Shown here in pieces: positions 1 through 12,400 of a stretch of DNA of 21,469 nt. Numbering within the stretch: position 1 is the stretch's first letter; every line of letters starts with the position of its first letter. A program made the translations under genes and the position numbers. The notes beneath the pieces were generated by a model that was not told the origin of the DNA, did no database searches, and saw only the letters and a list, made by a program, of their open reading frames with translations. The stretch is from Choristocarpus tenellus KU-1152 (taxonomy: Eukaryota; Phaeophyceae): the NCBI GenBank assembly GCA_964200185.2, contig CAXNAD020000339.1:1-21469 (forward strand), read 5' to 3'.

Positions 1-80
1 ACACGTTTCCAGGTTATGGCCCAAATGGACATCCTGTTGTAAACGCCCCGCCCCCACCCCCCCAGATACTTTGAGCCTTT
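1..80. mobile_element. Variant element, right part (cut by window edge)
   Basis: It contains GGCCCAAATGGACATCCTG and ends CCAGATACTTTGAGCC, a diverged version of the MITE end. It resembles the element at the far right edge. Confidence 0.45.
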
Positions 81-275
81 GTGCCAACCTCAGTGCAGAA
101 AATAATCTCTGGATTTCAAACTATATTCAGCTTAATGCCATGCTGAATTGAAATAATACCTTCTCTTTATCCATGGTGTGCACCAGAAATAATTACGATA
201 TTTTGTCTGTTCCTGTTTTTGTTTGTTCCTGCCCTCAAATGTGCTACAGGTTTTCAAAGATTTTCCAGTTGACAA

Positions 276-554
276 TTGAGTTAAAGTATCGTAGAGGGTA
301 CTAGTTTTGACCTTTTTTTGTTTTCGTTTGTCCTTTTGGGGGGGATTGGCTTCCCATGGGGTTTTTTGATGACATTTTCCTACTCCAAAATGTTTCAGAG
401 TATGTAAAACGTATATGTTATAAAAAGGTGTGTCCGGAACAAGGATATCGGCACTTCCTAACAAATATATAACAGCCAAAATTACATCAAACTCATAAAA
501 TTGGATTTTGGTCCCTAATGGACGCGGCTCTACCCTCTAAGATACTTTGACTCA
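276..554 (-). mobile_element. MITE-like inverted-repeat element, copy 1
   Basis: The ends are near-inverted copies (TTGAGTTAAAGTATCGTAGA on the left, the complement of GAGTCAAAGTATCTTAGAGG on the right). The interior shares blocks such as the GTCC...TTGGGG box, TTGGCTTCCCA and GGTGTGTCCGGAACAAGGAT with the other copies, in reverse. The 115-codon minus-strand reading over 132-479 is chance openness in this element. Confidence 0.7.
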
Positions 555-1560
555 TTGACCAGAATTGTGAATCATTCTGATTTCTCTGACAGCATCGCAT
601 GTCTCACACAATTTCAGCTTTGAAACTCCTTCATGCTACATACAACACACCCACACACACACACACACACAAATCACCACATTTTTGACTAGAACATTTA
701 GGTAAAGATGGTTTCTCAATATTGAAATAAGGACAGGTTGGGCTACATTTAATTAGTACCATGAGAATTAAGTACCATTCTTGTAAAAAAAATAGAAATT
801 AGTAAAAACAAGTGTGCAATAATCCCGTTTGGCACGGTTTATCACAGCTGTTTCTTTTTATTATGTCATTTTTATTTTTGCAGTTAGACTCTGATACTAG
901 TAGTGGAGTATACTTGGAGTAAGTAAAAAACTATTATTTTTTACTATTATTTTTTTTTGTACGTTCAGTAGTGCGGATCTTGTTTTTTTTTTAGCAAAGA
1001 TGTAATGTGATTTCTCAGGCAGGGACATGATGTCACACGTCAGCGGTTTACACACAGGTTTACTGCACCTTGTTTGGTGGTGATGCTGCCATTTGCAATC
1101 ACCTCTACCCCAACAGATTCTTGCCAATACTATGCAACACATATATTTTATTTTTATTTTTGAAATATAGCGCACAAACTGGTATACTAATAGCATATCA
1201 ATAGGGTGAGTTTTTATTTTTATTTTTGAAGTACAATGAATACATGAAAAAGGTAATAGAGTACTTTGCCAACAAATCTGTTTCTGAGATATATTTTTTT
1301 CCAGTGTTCTTTCCGTCCCAGTCCACTAATTTTTATTTTTCGGAGTTGGCTAGTCCAATCCTATTGCATGCCAAATGTGTGCCCAATCATATCGCATCAC
1401 CATTCACCAGACATCCAATCACTGCTACAACCACTGTGTGAACAGATGAAGACAGACAAGCAACCAAAAATAGCAGCAGAGCAGGCTCCAGAGGTGGGAC
1501 AGATGATGATACTCCTGAGGGAGTGCTTATGCATTACAAATGTTTTTTGAAGTATACAAT
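555..1560. other. Non-coding upstream stretch
   Basis: It is AT-rich with many homopolymer T runs and short TTTTTATTTTTATTTTTG repeats near 1147 and 1210, plus an AC microsatellite. The open frames are short and overlap on several frames, and none has convincing protein composition. Confidence 0.5.
647..671. repeat. AC microsatellite
   Basis: An almost pure ACAC run of about 25 bases. Confidence 0.85.
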
Positions 1561-1562
1561 CC

Positions 1563-2000
1563 TTGCAACAGGTCTGCCCTCGTGCTATTCATATTCCTCA
1601 AACACCACGTAGTGAGCTAGCTGCAAGCACTGATGGATATGGATGTGCAATCACAAATTCAGACTTTGGGGGTCTCAAGCAAGGCACCTTACAAGCAAAT
1701 CAATACTACCCAGTACAAACAACAACTGCTACTGTACTGCAGAGAAATAAGCCGTATGAGGGTTGAGGTGACTATCATCGTTGATCAGGAGGAGGAAATT
1801 GATGTTTTTGAAAGCAGTAGAGACACAACATTAAAAAAAATGCATGACCGATATATGGTGCACCCACTCTCGAAAGAATAAACAAGCTCAGGTTTGATTG
1901 GTCCATCAACTAACTCAGTATAGAACTCTATCTCCGCCATTTTCAACTCCTGTTCGAAACGTGCACTAGGATCAAATTCTTCCTTGGCTTTCATAGTTGG
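1563..2000. other. Coding-like patch of uncertain strand
   Basis: On the plus strand an ATG at 1633 opens 82 codons (QIQTLGVSSKAPYKQINTTQ..., later VDQEEEIDVFESSRDTTLKK). On the minus strand an ATG at 1994 opens a convincing acidic helix (KEEFDPSARFEQELKMAEIE). Both overlap at 1785-1881. Either may be an isolated exon or a relic; neither could be tied to a gene model. Confidence 0.2.
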
Positions 2001-2174
2001 TGCAGATGTGTGTGTCGAGAGTAGCCTGAGGAGAGTTGGTGCTCACTATTGTTCCAATTGCTAGGGTGGAACTACTCAGTAAGTGTAAAATTGACTGCCA
2101 TACCTCACCAAAAATCCAGGTCAAGGACATGGGCATGGTGGCATGGATCGATGTAACATTTCTACCGCGGAAGC

Positions 2175-2267
2175 ATGCCTGCAAAGAGATCTCTTCCTCA
2201 GAAACTTCCCTCCAAGGCACCAGCATCACAAATAGCAAAAGGTCAGATGTTCAGATGTCCAACAACA
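2175..2267 (+). CDS. Exon 1 (tentative, with start codon)
   Basis: The first in-frame ATG after an upstream stop at 2154 opens a 31-codon basic segment beginning MPAKRSLPQKLPSK. It ends at a strong GTGAGT donor in phase 0. The following 55-nt intron (2268-2322) ends in a pyrimidine-rich CCCTGCCAG, so it looks genuine. The Lys/Arg/Pro-rich start could be a nuclear-localisation or organelle-targeting region. Linkage to the downstream exons is inferred from phase only. Confidence 0.35.
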
Positions 2268-3427
2268 GTGAGTGTGATATTTTATCATTTTGCCTTGTGC
2301 CTTGCGCCTTGTACCCTGCCAGATGCAAGTCCTAACCCTAAGACTACCACATGCCTCAAAGCTTGGTGCAGGTTTTGATATGCCACCAGTCACTGCTGAC
2401 TACAGTGAACTTTGAATTTAAGTTATCACTATTAATACAGCACTCCACACATGATGTTATACCCTGCCATACTCAAACATAAAGGATGAATCGTCATTTC
2501 CTTTGTCCAGGAAACTTTGAAAGTATAACCCATACGGCTCTGCCCTGTTTTTGGTGAACCCTGGGTGATCCTAACAAGGCACGGAAATGTGATTTTGAGC
2601 ATATACTCTCTCTACCCTGCCGAAATTTCCTTACCTATTGCCCCTCTGTTCGAGCAATTTATACTGTGGAAGGGGCAATCTGCATTGGAAGTACATTGCA
2701 GAAGTGTGGCAGCCAACAAGAAACGTGGGGCACTACAAGTGGTCATGTTCTGATGTGTCTGAGAGAAATGTTTATCCAACACAACGCATATTGGAGGGAG
2801 AATCAAGGACACCATAATATAGCACTCCAATGTTCTAGACGCCGTCCGAACCTTCTCAGCATGACAAAATGTTGGCTCCTGTTCACCTTCTCAATACCAA
2901 CATCCTCTCTGGACTTGCACATCTCAAGTTATCCTACCCACAATATGCTTAACCCTCATGCTGGTTGACAACCAACACACAATTTGCAGCAAGTCAGAAG
3001 GAGGAGAAGAGACTTCTTTGGAGACATCCCCTAGTACAAAACACGATTCATATGAGAAAAGAGATTCTGAGGAGCATGAAATGCAGGAGAGACTGGCTGC
3101 GGACGTCAGGAGCTTCTTTGAATGCATCCCCAGGGTGACTCAAGTCCAAACCCAGACATACTGGATCTGAATTAACGTTTCTACTATGATATCGAACCTT
3201 GGTGATTCTCAAGATGGCTAGGCACCTTCCAACAAACCTAAGGAGGAGGTGGACCATTGCACATGTGTACCAAGTTCATCCATCCCTTCATCCAAACCTC
3301 CTGCTCCAATATGTTGATACTTCTTGTCAGAGCTCGGCCATAATCAGAAAATTTCCAAATGCACCATTTGGAAATCTATATCACACCCTCACATCCACAA
3401 CCTGACCCTTCCCCTCTCTCCTCATTG

Positions 3428-3460
<33 letters not shown>

Positions 3461-6400
3461 TCTCCCTGTCTCTCTCCCCAAAACCAATCCTCATTCATGT
3501 GGAAGGACTTTCGAGACAAGATGGGCTTCACAGATGTCCTTGTCAGCATAGTGACCATCCGCTCACCTAACTCTCAACTCGCTGGCATTTCCACAAGTGA
3601 TTCAAGCAGAAAACAAGCTTACGAATCGAAGAAGGCGCACCTAAAGCAAAACAAGCTGATGCCTCGGGTGGTCACTGGAAAAAACAAGCAAGGGCAAGCA
3701 ACAAAGCGGGCACTTAGGGTGGCTTTTTTCCGTAAGGGCAACCTATTTCAGGTGGGACTCAGGGTGGGCATTGAGGGCTGAGCACTGAGGGTTAGACTTT
3801 GAGGGGGGCAGGAGGGTGGAGGCGAGTGCGGTTGACGGGACTATCAGGCTTGGGGGGGGGGGGAAACCATGAACACAAACACTATTCCCAGGCAGTAGGT
3901 GAGGTGAATGAGTGAGATCAAGTGAAGACAAATATTCCAAGTAGTAGACCATTTTTGTACACAACATGCCATTTCTTGAGTGCACGAATGAGACAGGGCG
4001 TCAGAACCATATCCCTGGCGTTGAATGCAATTATCCCAACCATATCCTTCTTCTCAAGCTCTCCCTTAGGAAAGCACAACCAGAGAACTCTTTCATTGCC
4101 CCGTTTGATCGACTCATATGAGCACCTTCTATGGCATACCCACATCTCATGACTTGACCCGCAAAGGAAATAGAGAATCTTTTTGGCAACAAAGACCAGG
4201 GTGAGGAGGGTTCTACTGCATTGCAGAGGCTGAGACTTCCATTGGAAAACATAATTCGAAAACTGATGGTGCAGGTAAAGTGGGTTTCAAGAACTTCAGG
4301 TTACTGCCAGCTTGCACAAAGCCTCCCTCATAAGATGGGATAGCTCTGTGGCAAGTCAGCATTAAATAAGCCACTTGCACTCTATTTTGCACCTGTACCA
4401 GGATATTCACATGTGTTACGACAGAGCTAGTCATTCTCTATGCTGGCTTTCCTAACTGTGCAGAAGCACTCACCCTCACACCCATCAATACTCCGTGCTG
4501 AAGATATTTTTTCCTCTAAGCAGCAGGAGTCCCATTGCTGACAGTTCCACAATCCAATGCAATTGAACTGTGTAGGTCAAAGTCTCACCTCTCAAGAGTG
4601 TAACCAACACCTTTGATGACTGAAGTTTAACTGCAGCATCAAGTCAATCCTGTCCAACTGCTGTGGATGTTTCTGTCTCTTCACCAAAACAGGTAAACCT
4701 AAGTGTAGGCCTCCGAGAAATGCTGATGGCAATGGCTCCCTGGACTGACTTCAGGTCGAGGTGAGGCAAAAGATGTTGGTGTTGAGAGGGTCAGAGAGTA
4801 GCAATGACAACAGTTGTAGGGAAGGGGCCTGGCATTGGATCAGTTAAGGTCAAGCATGAAGGCACAAGGCTGCACACACGCTGAGCTCACTTGTTCAGAT
4901 TGAACCCTGATTTCATGTTACTTGGGCTTGCGCACTGTTTCCCTATTTTACTCAGTAGCCTTTGCCAACTACTTGCCTGGTTGGTGGGGACACTTTTTCA
5001 TGACTCATGTCATCACCACGAGGGTCTCAGTTTGCACTAACAATGCTCCTTTTTTGATCTGGTGCTTCATCTGCTCAAGTGTCTCCTTTCCTCGTCTTGG
5101 TACCCCATAACTGTGTATGTTGGGTGGGTGAACCCTGTCCCTTCTGGTGTGCTGCCTTCCACAGGCTGTACGGCCCCCAGGAAGAAGAGCTACCACAAGA
5201 ACTGCTAGATCCTTGTGCTTTTGCCAGGTATGAAGTGCAGTCCTGGGGGTTCAATTTTGGTTGAGGAATGGGTAGAAGATAGGATTGGATCTAGAGTTGG
5301 GGTTTGGCGAAGATATTATGCTGGGCTATTTGCTATCTTGTGGGAGTCCAAGCCCAGCCATAGTTGGTGAAAATACAGTGAGGTTGTCAAAGCCATGGAG
5401 CACTCGCTCTATTTCTTATGATGTAGGTGTTCCCTCTTAAATTGTCTAGCATGACCAAGACCATAAAGATATCGAAACACTTCCCAGATACTCAATAGTT
5501 GTGTACTTTCAATAAGGAAAGCTTATTTGGATAAGTTGGATGCTATATGGGGTAGAATAGCACCTCAACCCACCTCTACTTTGCAGACTGGAAAAATGAA
5601 TAAGCACCAACTTCACGTTGCCATCCCCACCTCTAACCAAGAAAGCCTCTTTGAAAGTGCCGAGACTTCACTATAGCTAGAACTGTGACTTTGATAGTCA
5701 TTTGCACTTCTGGATCCACTGACCTGAGAAGGAATCTTGTGGAGGAGCAGCAGAGCCTGTCGTCCCTTGCCGATCAAGTACCCACAATGGGATTTGACCG
5801 TCTGAGGTCTTTGCTGGCAGAGCATGGCATGAGCCATGCTGGGACCCTTGGAGAGCTCTCTGCCAGGCTCAAAAAAACCCTGGACGGACTGGTTCGTCAA
5901 GCTGGCTATGGGGCAATAAGTCGGTTTGGAGAAAGGGAGGCAAGGAGACTGTTCCGTTTGGCAGACAAGGTGAATTGCAGGCACAGCTGGGAGCATGGTC
6001 AAATCGCCCTCTATCTGCATCGCTCTGAGTGTTATTATGTTGAGACAGAGTAAACCAGAGGTACCCAGTTTTTCAAATCTTTTGCAATTCATCCATATTT
6101 CTACGGATGAAGCACTGAGTTCGACTTCTGAGCGTCAACTTCTATTTTTTTTTACTTTTTGACACAATTCCAAAACAATTTCCTACACACATTTTGAAAA
6201 ACAAGTCGAATTTTGTCCGCATCCATAAGATGTAAATCTCGGTAGCTCGCGTTTGCTTTGCCTCAGTAGTAATACCAAGGGTAGCAGGCTTGTATCAGCT
6301 CTGACATACAAAGAAGTATCTTCAAATCAGTTTAGATTCCGTATTAGTGTTTTTCCCTTGGTTCTCCCTGGTCACTGCAATCCTTGCTACAGTATTGGAC

Positions 6401-9400
6401 TGCGTGTACACACTCTGATGACTGTGTCAGCCTGTGACTTTTGGAAAGAAAGCCAAAACATTGCATATGCCATCGACCTTTAGGTGCTGAGTTGCATGTC
6501 ACACACTCCAGTTCTTCAAATATTTATATTAATGCAGGTGTCTTGTAAATTTTGCTCAAAGTGGTTCAATTCAATGCACGATATTTGAACCCTAGGTATA
6601 TGTGAGTAGTTTGCAAGTCTTTCCTCACAACGGGATCATTTGGGAAATAGGGCACCATAGTTGGGTACTCTAATCTTCTCCAGTCACCGTTAATATATAC
6701 ATAGTAAGTACACATAGTAAATATACATAGTAAATATACAGCAAAGTGTTTTGCACTGAGTGTGAGAGCTGAGACATCATGCCTTCTGATGGATGTGTTG
6801 GAGTAATGGCATTACAAATCACAAGCACCTCGAGCTATTGCTCTCTCCGCTGTCTTGTTTTTCACCGACAGTTTCCTCAGTCTTTCAGGACTTGGTCTTA
6901 TTTCCCTTTCTGCAGGACGGAGATGGAGGGCTCAGTTTCTCAGAGATGATCGACCTCTTCCGCAGAATGGGACTTCGTGCCCCACCCGAGGCCATGGCTA
7001 CAGAGCTAGAATATTTTCGAACAATCAAGGTATGTTCGTGAGTTTTAGAGGTTGATCGACTCAAGGTGACAACAACGATTCCTCTTTTGTCGACTAAGTG
7101 AATGGTGCAAAAGAGGAATACTCGAAAGTACTTGGAATGAGGTATAGCTAAGTGCACAATGAACTTTTTTCCCAAACACCCGTGTCATGGTAAAAGGCCA
7201 ACTTCTACAGGAGTATGTTCTGAAACATGAGAATCAGAATGAGATGGGTGCAAATTGTAGAAGCCCAGCTAATATTCACACGACACAATCACATTTCAAC
7301 CCTCTTAGCCCCATTAGTCCCTGCTCCTGCTTCTCGAAACATTTCCCAGTCAATGGGTGTGAAAGTGAACAAGCATGGGTTTATCACTGAGGACGGTCTA
7401 CTTGCCTTTTATCGGGAGTTTGGGCGCCTGGGAAACGACTTGGAATCCACCGGGGTAAGCTAAGGATGACAAAGCTGTGGAGGTGCTCTACACGGAAGAT
7501 AGATACCATGTTACCCATTAGAGCTAACAGTCGACGCCTTCCACTCACCACTCACCACTCACTGCTCTACACATACAACCCCCACTACACAATTGCTATG
7601 TGCCATGCTCAGGCAGGCTCTATTGACTCATTGGTTGACCTGAAAGTCTCGGTCACTGGTGAGGTGGATGCTAACGCCATTGCAGCTGTTGAATCCCTCC
7701 TAGAGGTGCACCCATGCCTTGACGGCGCTCTCAAGTGCTGGACCTTCCTTGGGCAATTTGCTCATGACACACACTTTGATTATACAGGCCAGAGTCTGGT
7801 TGAATGGTTAGCTCCTGAAGAAGGAAGGTGCTATAGCAAATGAACACTCTTGCCTGTATGGACTATGTAGTACTAAGTACTACTTTCCCCCTAGTTGCTG
7901 CAATATATGTTCCACTCCTGAATACTCCGTTAAAACGCCTGATACTTTTAGATGGTCACCGCTGTTTGGGATCATTCTATTGTCTGCACATACTCCGTAT
8001 AATATTTCCTAGTAGATTGGGGGGGGGTTGCATGGCTGACCATCTTGACTGTGAGCAATTTTGCGTTTTGTAGACTGGCAACACCTATAGTGCTGTTCAG
8101 TGACCCATATTGATCTAGAGGGGGGGTCAGGCGTCCATTGGGAGCCTGTGTGACCCAGTAGTGATTTCCATGTCATTTGAGGGAACGTGTCAGACGTAAG
8201 ATCACTTTTTCATCTGAACACACCTTCCTTTTCAATCCCCTTGCTGAACCAAAGTTAAAGGAAAATCACCCCAAAAGGGGGCATCAAACTTGGATATTTT
8301 ACAACACCTCATCAAGCCCTGAATGGACAACCTGGGCTAAACACCCTCCCCCCCTTTAAGATAATGCTATGGCTCAGTAATTACTTGTATATATGTATTT
8401 ATGTGTGTATGTATGTGTATACATACATGTGCGTGTGTGTGCGTGTGTGTGCATGCCCCCAGACTCATCAGTGGGTGAGGTCCACCAGGACAATGACCAC
8501 ACAACCCAAATTTGATCATCTTCTTTACATCTATGCCTCTTTTCTCATACGGCAGTGTGCTGAGGTCATGCCTGCTCAAACCTGGTGGAGTGGCATTGGC
8601 TGTGAACAGGTGTCAGCAATGGTTAGCAGACGGAGCATATGGGGTGAACACAACCACCACATTACCAGCATTTTTGTCCCTGAATCTCATCTCCACGGCA
8701 GTGTTGCACCTACGCAGCAAATACCACCTCAACACCAACATCTCTAAGGGGCATTGACACTTCTTTAACAAAATGTTTTGTTGTGGTGGTGTGATTGTAA
8801 TGGCCACTCCCCTCTCTTTCAAAGCTCTGGTATCTATCCTGTGTGGAAGTATCCTCCTCATTCTCACCGAAAACACAACCCTCACTCCGTAGGTGATACC
8901 TGAGTGCAGGCAAGGTGTACTGAAGGCGTTGGGGGAGTGGTGGTCCCACCCCCCATCTAGCGATTGGACAAATAGAAATAGAGGAGAGAACGAAGATGAT
9001 ATTAGAGAGAACACAGTGTCAAACGACAAAGGGGGGAATCACACGACGGCAGCGAGGGAGAACATGGCCACAGATGGAACAAATGAAGGTCTTGTCTCCC
9101 CAACCATGGGGGAGAAAGAGGAAAAAGTGGAGAACTTAGAACACATACAGTCACAACGTCCCAGCAAAAACTACCGCCAGGAGATGAGAGACACAGCCAA
9201 CAGACAGGGCCATAGGGACTCCTCAGGCCCGCTAGAGGTATCAAACGATCTCAAGGACTTGGGCCAGGGTGAAGTGGAGGGATGCTGCAAAGCACTCATG
9301 GGTGAAGGAAGTCACCAATCCTTGCCCTCAACACCAAACAGCTCTTCACCAGGAGTGATCTTGGCCCCTGTATCAGAGTCACCTAACCGCCTAACCAGTG

Positions 9401-12400
9401 ATGCCAAAATTAGAGCAAATGAAGGAAATTGTATTAGTGAGGGACAGAGAGCAGAGGCAACAGGCGAACATTTACAAACAATGAAAGCAGAGGATAACCA
9501 GGACTTGGCAAGCTGCTTCAGCGTTTTGACAGAAAGCATGAGCGAATCTGGGGGGTCTAGGGGTAGCTCAGGGCCAGAGGACCAGGTGGATAAAGAGCAG
9601 TGCGAGGTAGAGGAGGAAGAAAATAAGGTAGGCTTTGGGTTCTGGGTACCCTTTTATTGAGAACACCACTCTGCAGTTACACCACATGCAAGATCCTTAA
9701 GGGCACTCTACAGATTTGACAGATTGCTAGTATCCCTCCATTGCTTCCACACTGAAGGAAGAGGAAAGGCTAGAACTTGAGGACATCCTTGTTCCTGCTG
9801 GATCAATCGAAGAGCTCAAGATTCTCAACACCGAGATTAGGAGACTAAAGGCAATCTTGGGTGCCTCATTGGCTCCAAAGGTACGAACCGATTTGCAGTT
9901 ATGGTGTGTCATTCATGTAAAGACTGTGTGGGACTTTGTAAGACTGGGTTTGCGATCCACTACACTATGACTCCTCCTTCATCTCCAAAAATGTATTTTA
10001 TTCCAAGTGCCAAAAAAATCCAGCAATCTTCTGGCGCACCCACACCCACATCAGATCAAAGAGGCTATCAGTGAAAAGCTGGTGACTGCTGAGAAAAAGG
10101 TGGAGAAACTCAATGATGATTTTGAGGCAAGTATGAGGCAGAAGTGTTCGCTATTGAAAAAAATACAGAGATGTGGGCAAGGGGGGCAATACCCTCATTC
10201 TTTGAAGTGTGAACCATACACAAATAAAATATAATGTACCAGTCCGTGGGCATATGGCTTTGTTGTACCTCAGTGCATCTTTAAAAGATTGGTCTTCACA
10301 TTTGATTCATTCTTGCCCTATTTCTCCTCATTGCATGTACGTATGATACACATCTAGTTGAGTTCCCTGTAGATGGATAATCACCACCGAGCTGGATTTC
10401 AGTGAACAGTTGCACATAGCCTCCAGCAAAATCTTTGTCTCATTTCAACCTTCCCGATAAAGAGCATGATGAGGATGAGGATTAGGCAACTGGCGGATTC
10501 TGTAGGCACTGCAAGTTTGGACCGTGATGTCCCGTGATGCCAAGGCTGAGATTCTCACCCCTAGAAGATTTGCAATGTGTAGATCACCCAACCAGAGTCC
10601 TTTGCTCCTCCGGTGTGTTCAAATACACTCACAAACAACCTCGCAGGCCGCCACCATGGTGTCTATTGCCAGAGGTTTGAGAGTATATGACATTGCCCGT
10701 GTTTGTCTTGAGGAGGTCAGCACCATCGGCATTGGGACTCGTAGGGTGAGTGAGGTATACAGTACACATGGTACTCTTTCTGAAATGTTGAAATGCAAAA
10801 AATTAAATACCTCTCTCTTCATGTTCATTGGAGGGCGATGATTGGAAGGTGATGATGGACAATCAGCATTTGACGTGTGATCATTTCTGGACAATATTTG
10901 TTTTGGTACACATCCTAACAACTCAGTTATCAGGTCTGTCCATGTATGATGAGCACTTGTCAAGTGGTGCACTGTAGTGGGCGATTTTGTTTGTTTGTGA
11001 TCCCCCTCTATTTTGCAATGTGGGCCTCTATGGCATACTTAATCTCCCAACAACACCACTCACTTCCCACCCCTATCCTCTCCTCCAAACATGAGCACCC
11101 ACAGGTGACTGCTCGGCTGCATGCTTCTGGATTCCCCTTATTTGGCCTGTTACCTGCAGGTCTAGGAGAGCCCAGCCCCAGCAGGTTTGAGAGTGAGGCG
11201 AGGAAGAGCAGGGCAAAGGCAAGGCAGCAGGCTACATTGGAGGAAATCAACCAGGCCAAAGAACGCCAGGTACTTGGTTGATGGTCACGCTCAACAAAAC
11301 CCAATGAGTCAAAGAAGTTTAGAGGGTATGGCCGTGTCCATTCAGGATCATAAATCCAATGTTGTGATTTTGATTATTTTTGGCTATCGTGTTTGTTACC
11401 AAGTGTCAATATCCTTGCTCCGGACACACCTTTTCATAGTCATATACATTTTAGGTAACAGTGTTCACACAGAAAACCGAAAAAGGGCAAAAAAACAAGT
11501 GGGAAGCCAAGCACCAAACTGACAAACAGGGCAAAACTCCTACTCTCTTAAATGCTTTGGATCTTTGGTTGAGATCAACTTGGACAAAACTATATATATA
11601 CATAATTGTATGAATATTTCCAACACTTGAGTTGTTCTTGGAAGTATGATGTAGCCAAGGTTAGAGCTAGGTTCCTTCCCCCTAGAATGTATACGTAGTA
11701 TAACAATGTAATAGGTTACCCATCTGTTGGGATATTATTTTGGTGAAAGGGAATATACCTCGGGCATGGTCTGCACACCTATATATATACATATATATAT
11801 ATATATATGATGTACACACAGTGTTTTTCCTGTTGGAATGCCTTGGTATTTCACAGAGAACAAGACAACAGTTGTTGTAATGAAGTGCCCTCCCCACAAG
11901 CAACGATTCCCCAAAGCCTCCCTCCCTCTCGTAGTTTAGAATTTTTAGCCACCAGCAGGAGGACTCACTATACTAGAGGAGTCCGTTCCTTACAAAAACA
12001 TCTTCAAAAAAATCGTTTTCTTTGTCTGAGTCAACGTATCTTTGAGGGTAGAGTCGCGTCCATTTGGGGACCAAAATCAAATTTTGATATTTTCATGTGA
12101 TTTTGACTTTGTCGTATTTGTTAGGAGGTGTCAATATCCTTCTTCCAGACACACGTTTTCATAATGTATACATATTACCTACTCCAAACCATATCGGATT
12201 AGGTAAAATGTCATGAAAAACCCGTGGAATCAAGCCCCAAATGGACAAACAGGGCAAGACTTGTACCTTAACCCTAAGATACTTTCACTCATCTTGTGGC
12301 TGAGCAAAAGCATCTTAGAGGGTAGAGCTGCATCCATTTGGGGGTCAAAATCCAATATTGCAATTTCGATGTAACTTTGGCTATCGTGTTTGCTACGAGG

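Noticed and set aside
132-479. 115-codon minus-strand open frame
   Set aside because: It lies mostly inside MITE-like copy 1, and the other copies do not preserve the frame.
3843-3868. Poly-G run as a structural or regulatory element
   Set aside because: A homopolymer of about 11-12 G alone is not evidence of function and may be a length-variable or miscalled tract.
3918-4434. Minus-strand open frames (75 and 73 codons) as a decayed transposase or gene
   Set aside because: No splice-supported structure, overlapping open frames on both strands, and exon 5 of the plus-strand gene lies within the stretch.
5613-6092. 159-codon minus-strand open frame, longest on that strand
   Set aside because: It is antisense to exon 8, whose plus-strand reading carries the SAP-like motif and half of the EF-hand loop and is bounded by matching splice sites.
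8385-8747. 127-codon plus-strand open frame over the TG repeat
   Set aside because: Its Cys/Tyr/Val-rich beginning is the microsatellite translated. Only the 54-nt exon inside it, in another frame, fits the gene.
8613-9029. 138-codon minus-strand open frame
   Set aside because: It overlaps the start of exon 13 and an intron, and its composition is not protein-like beyond chance.
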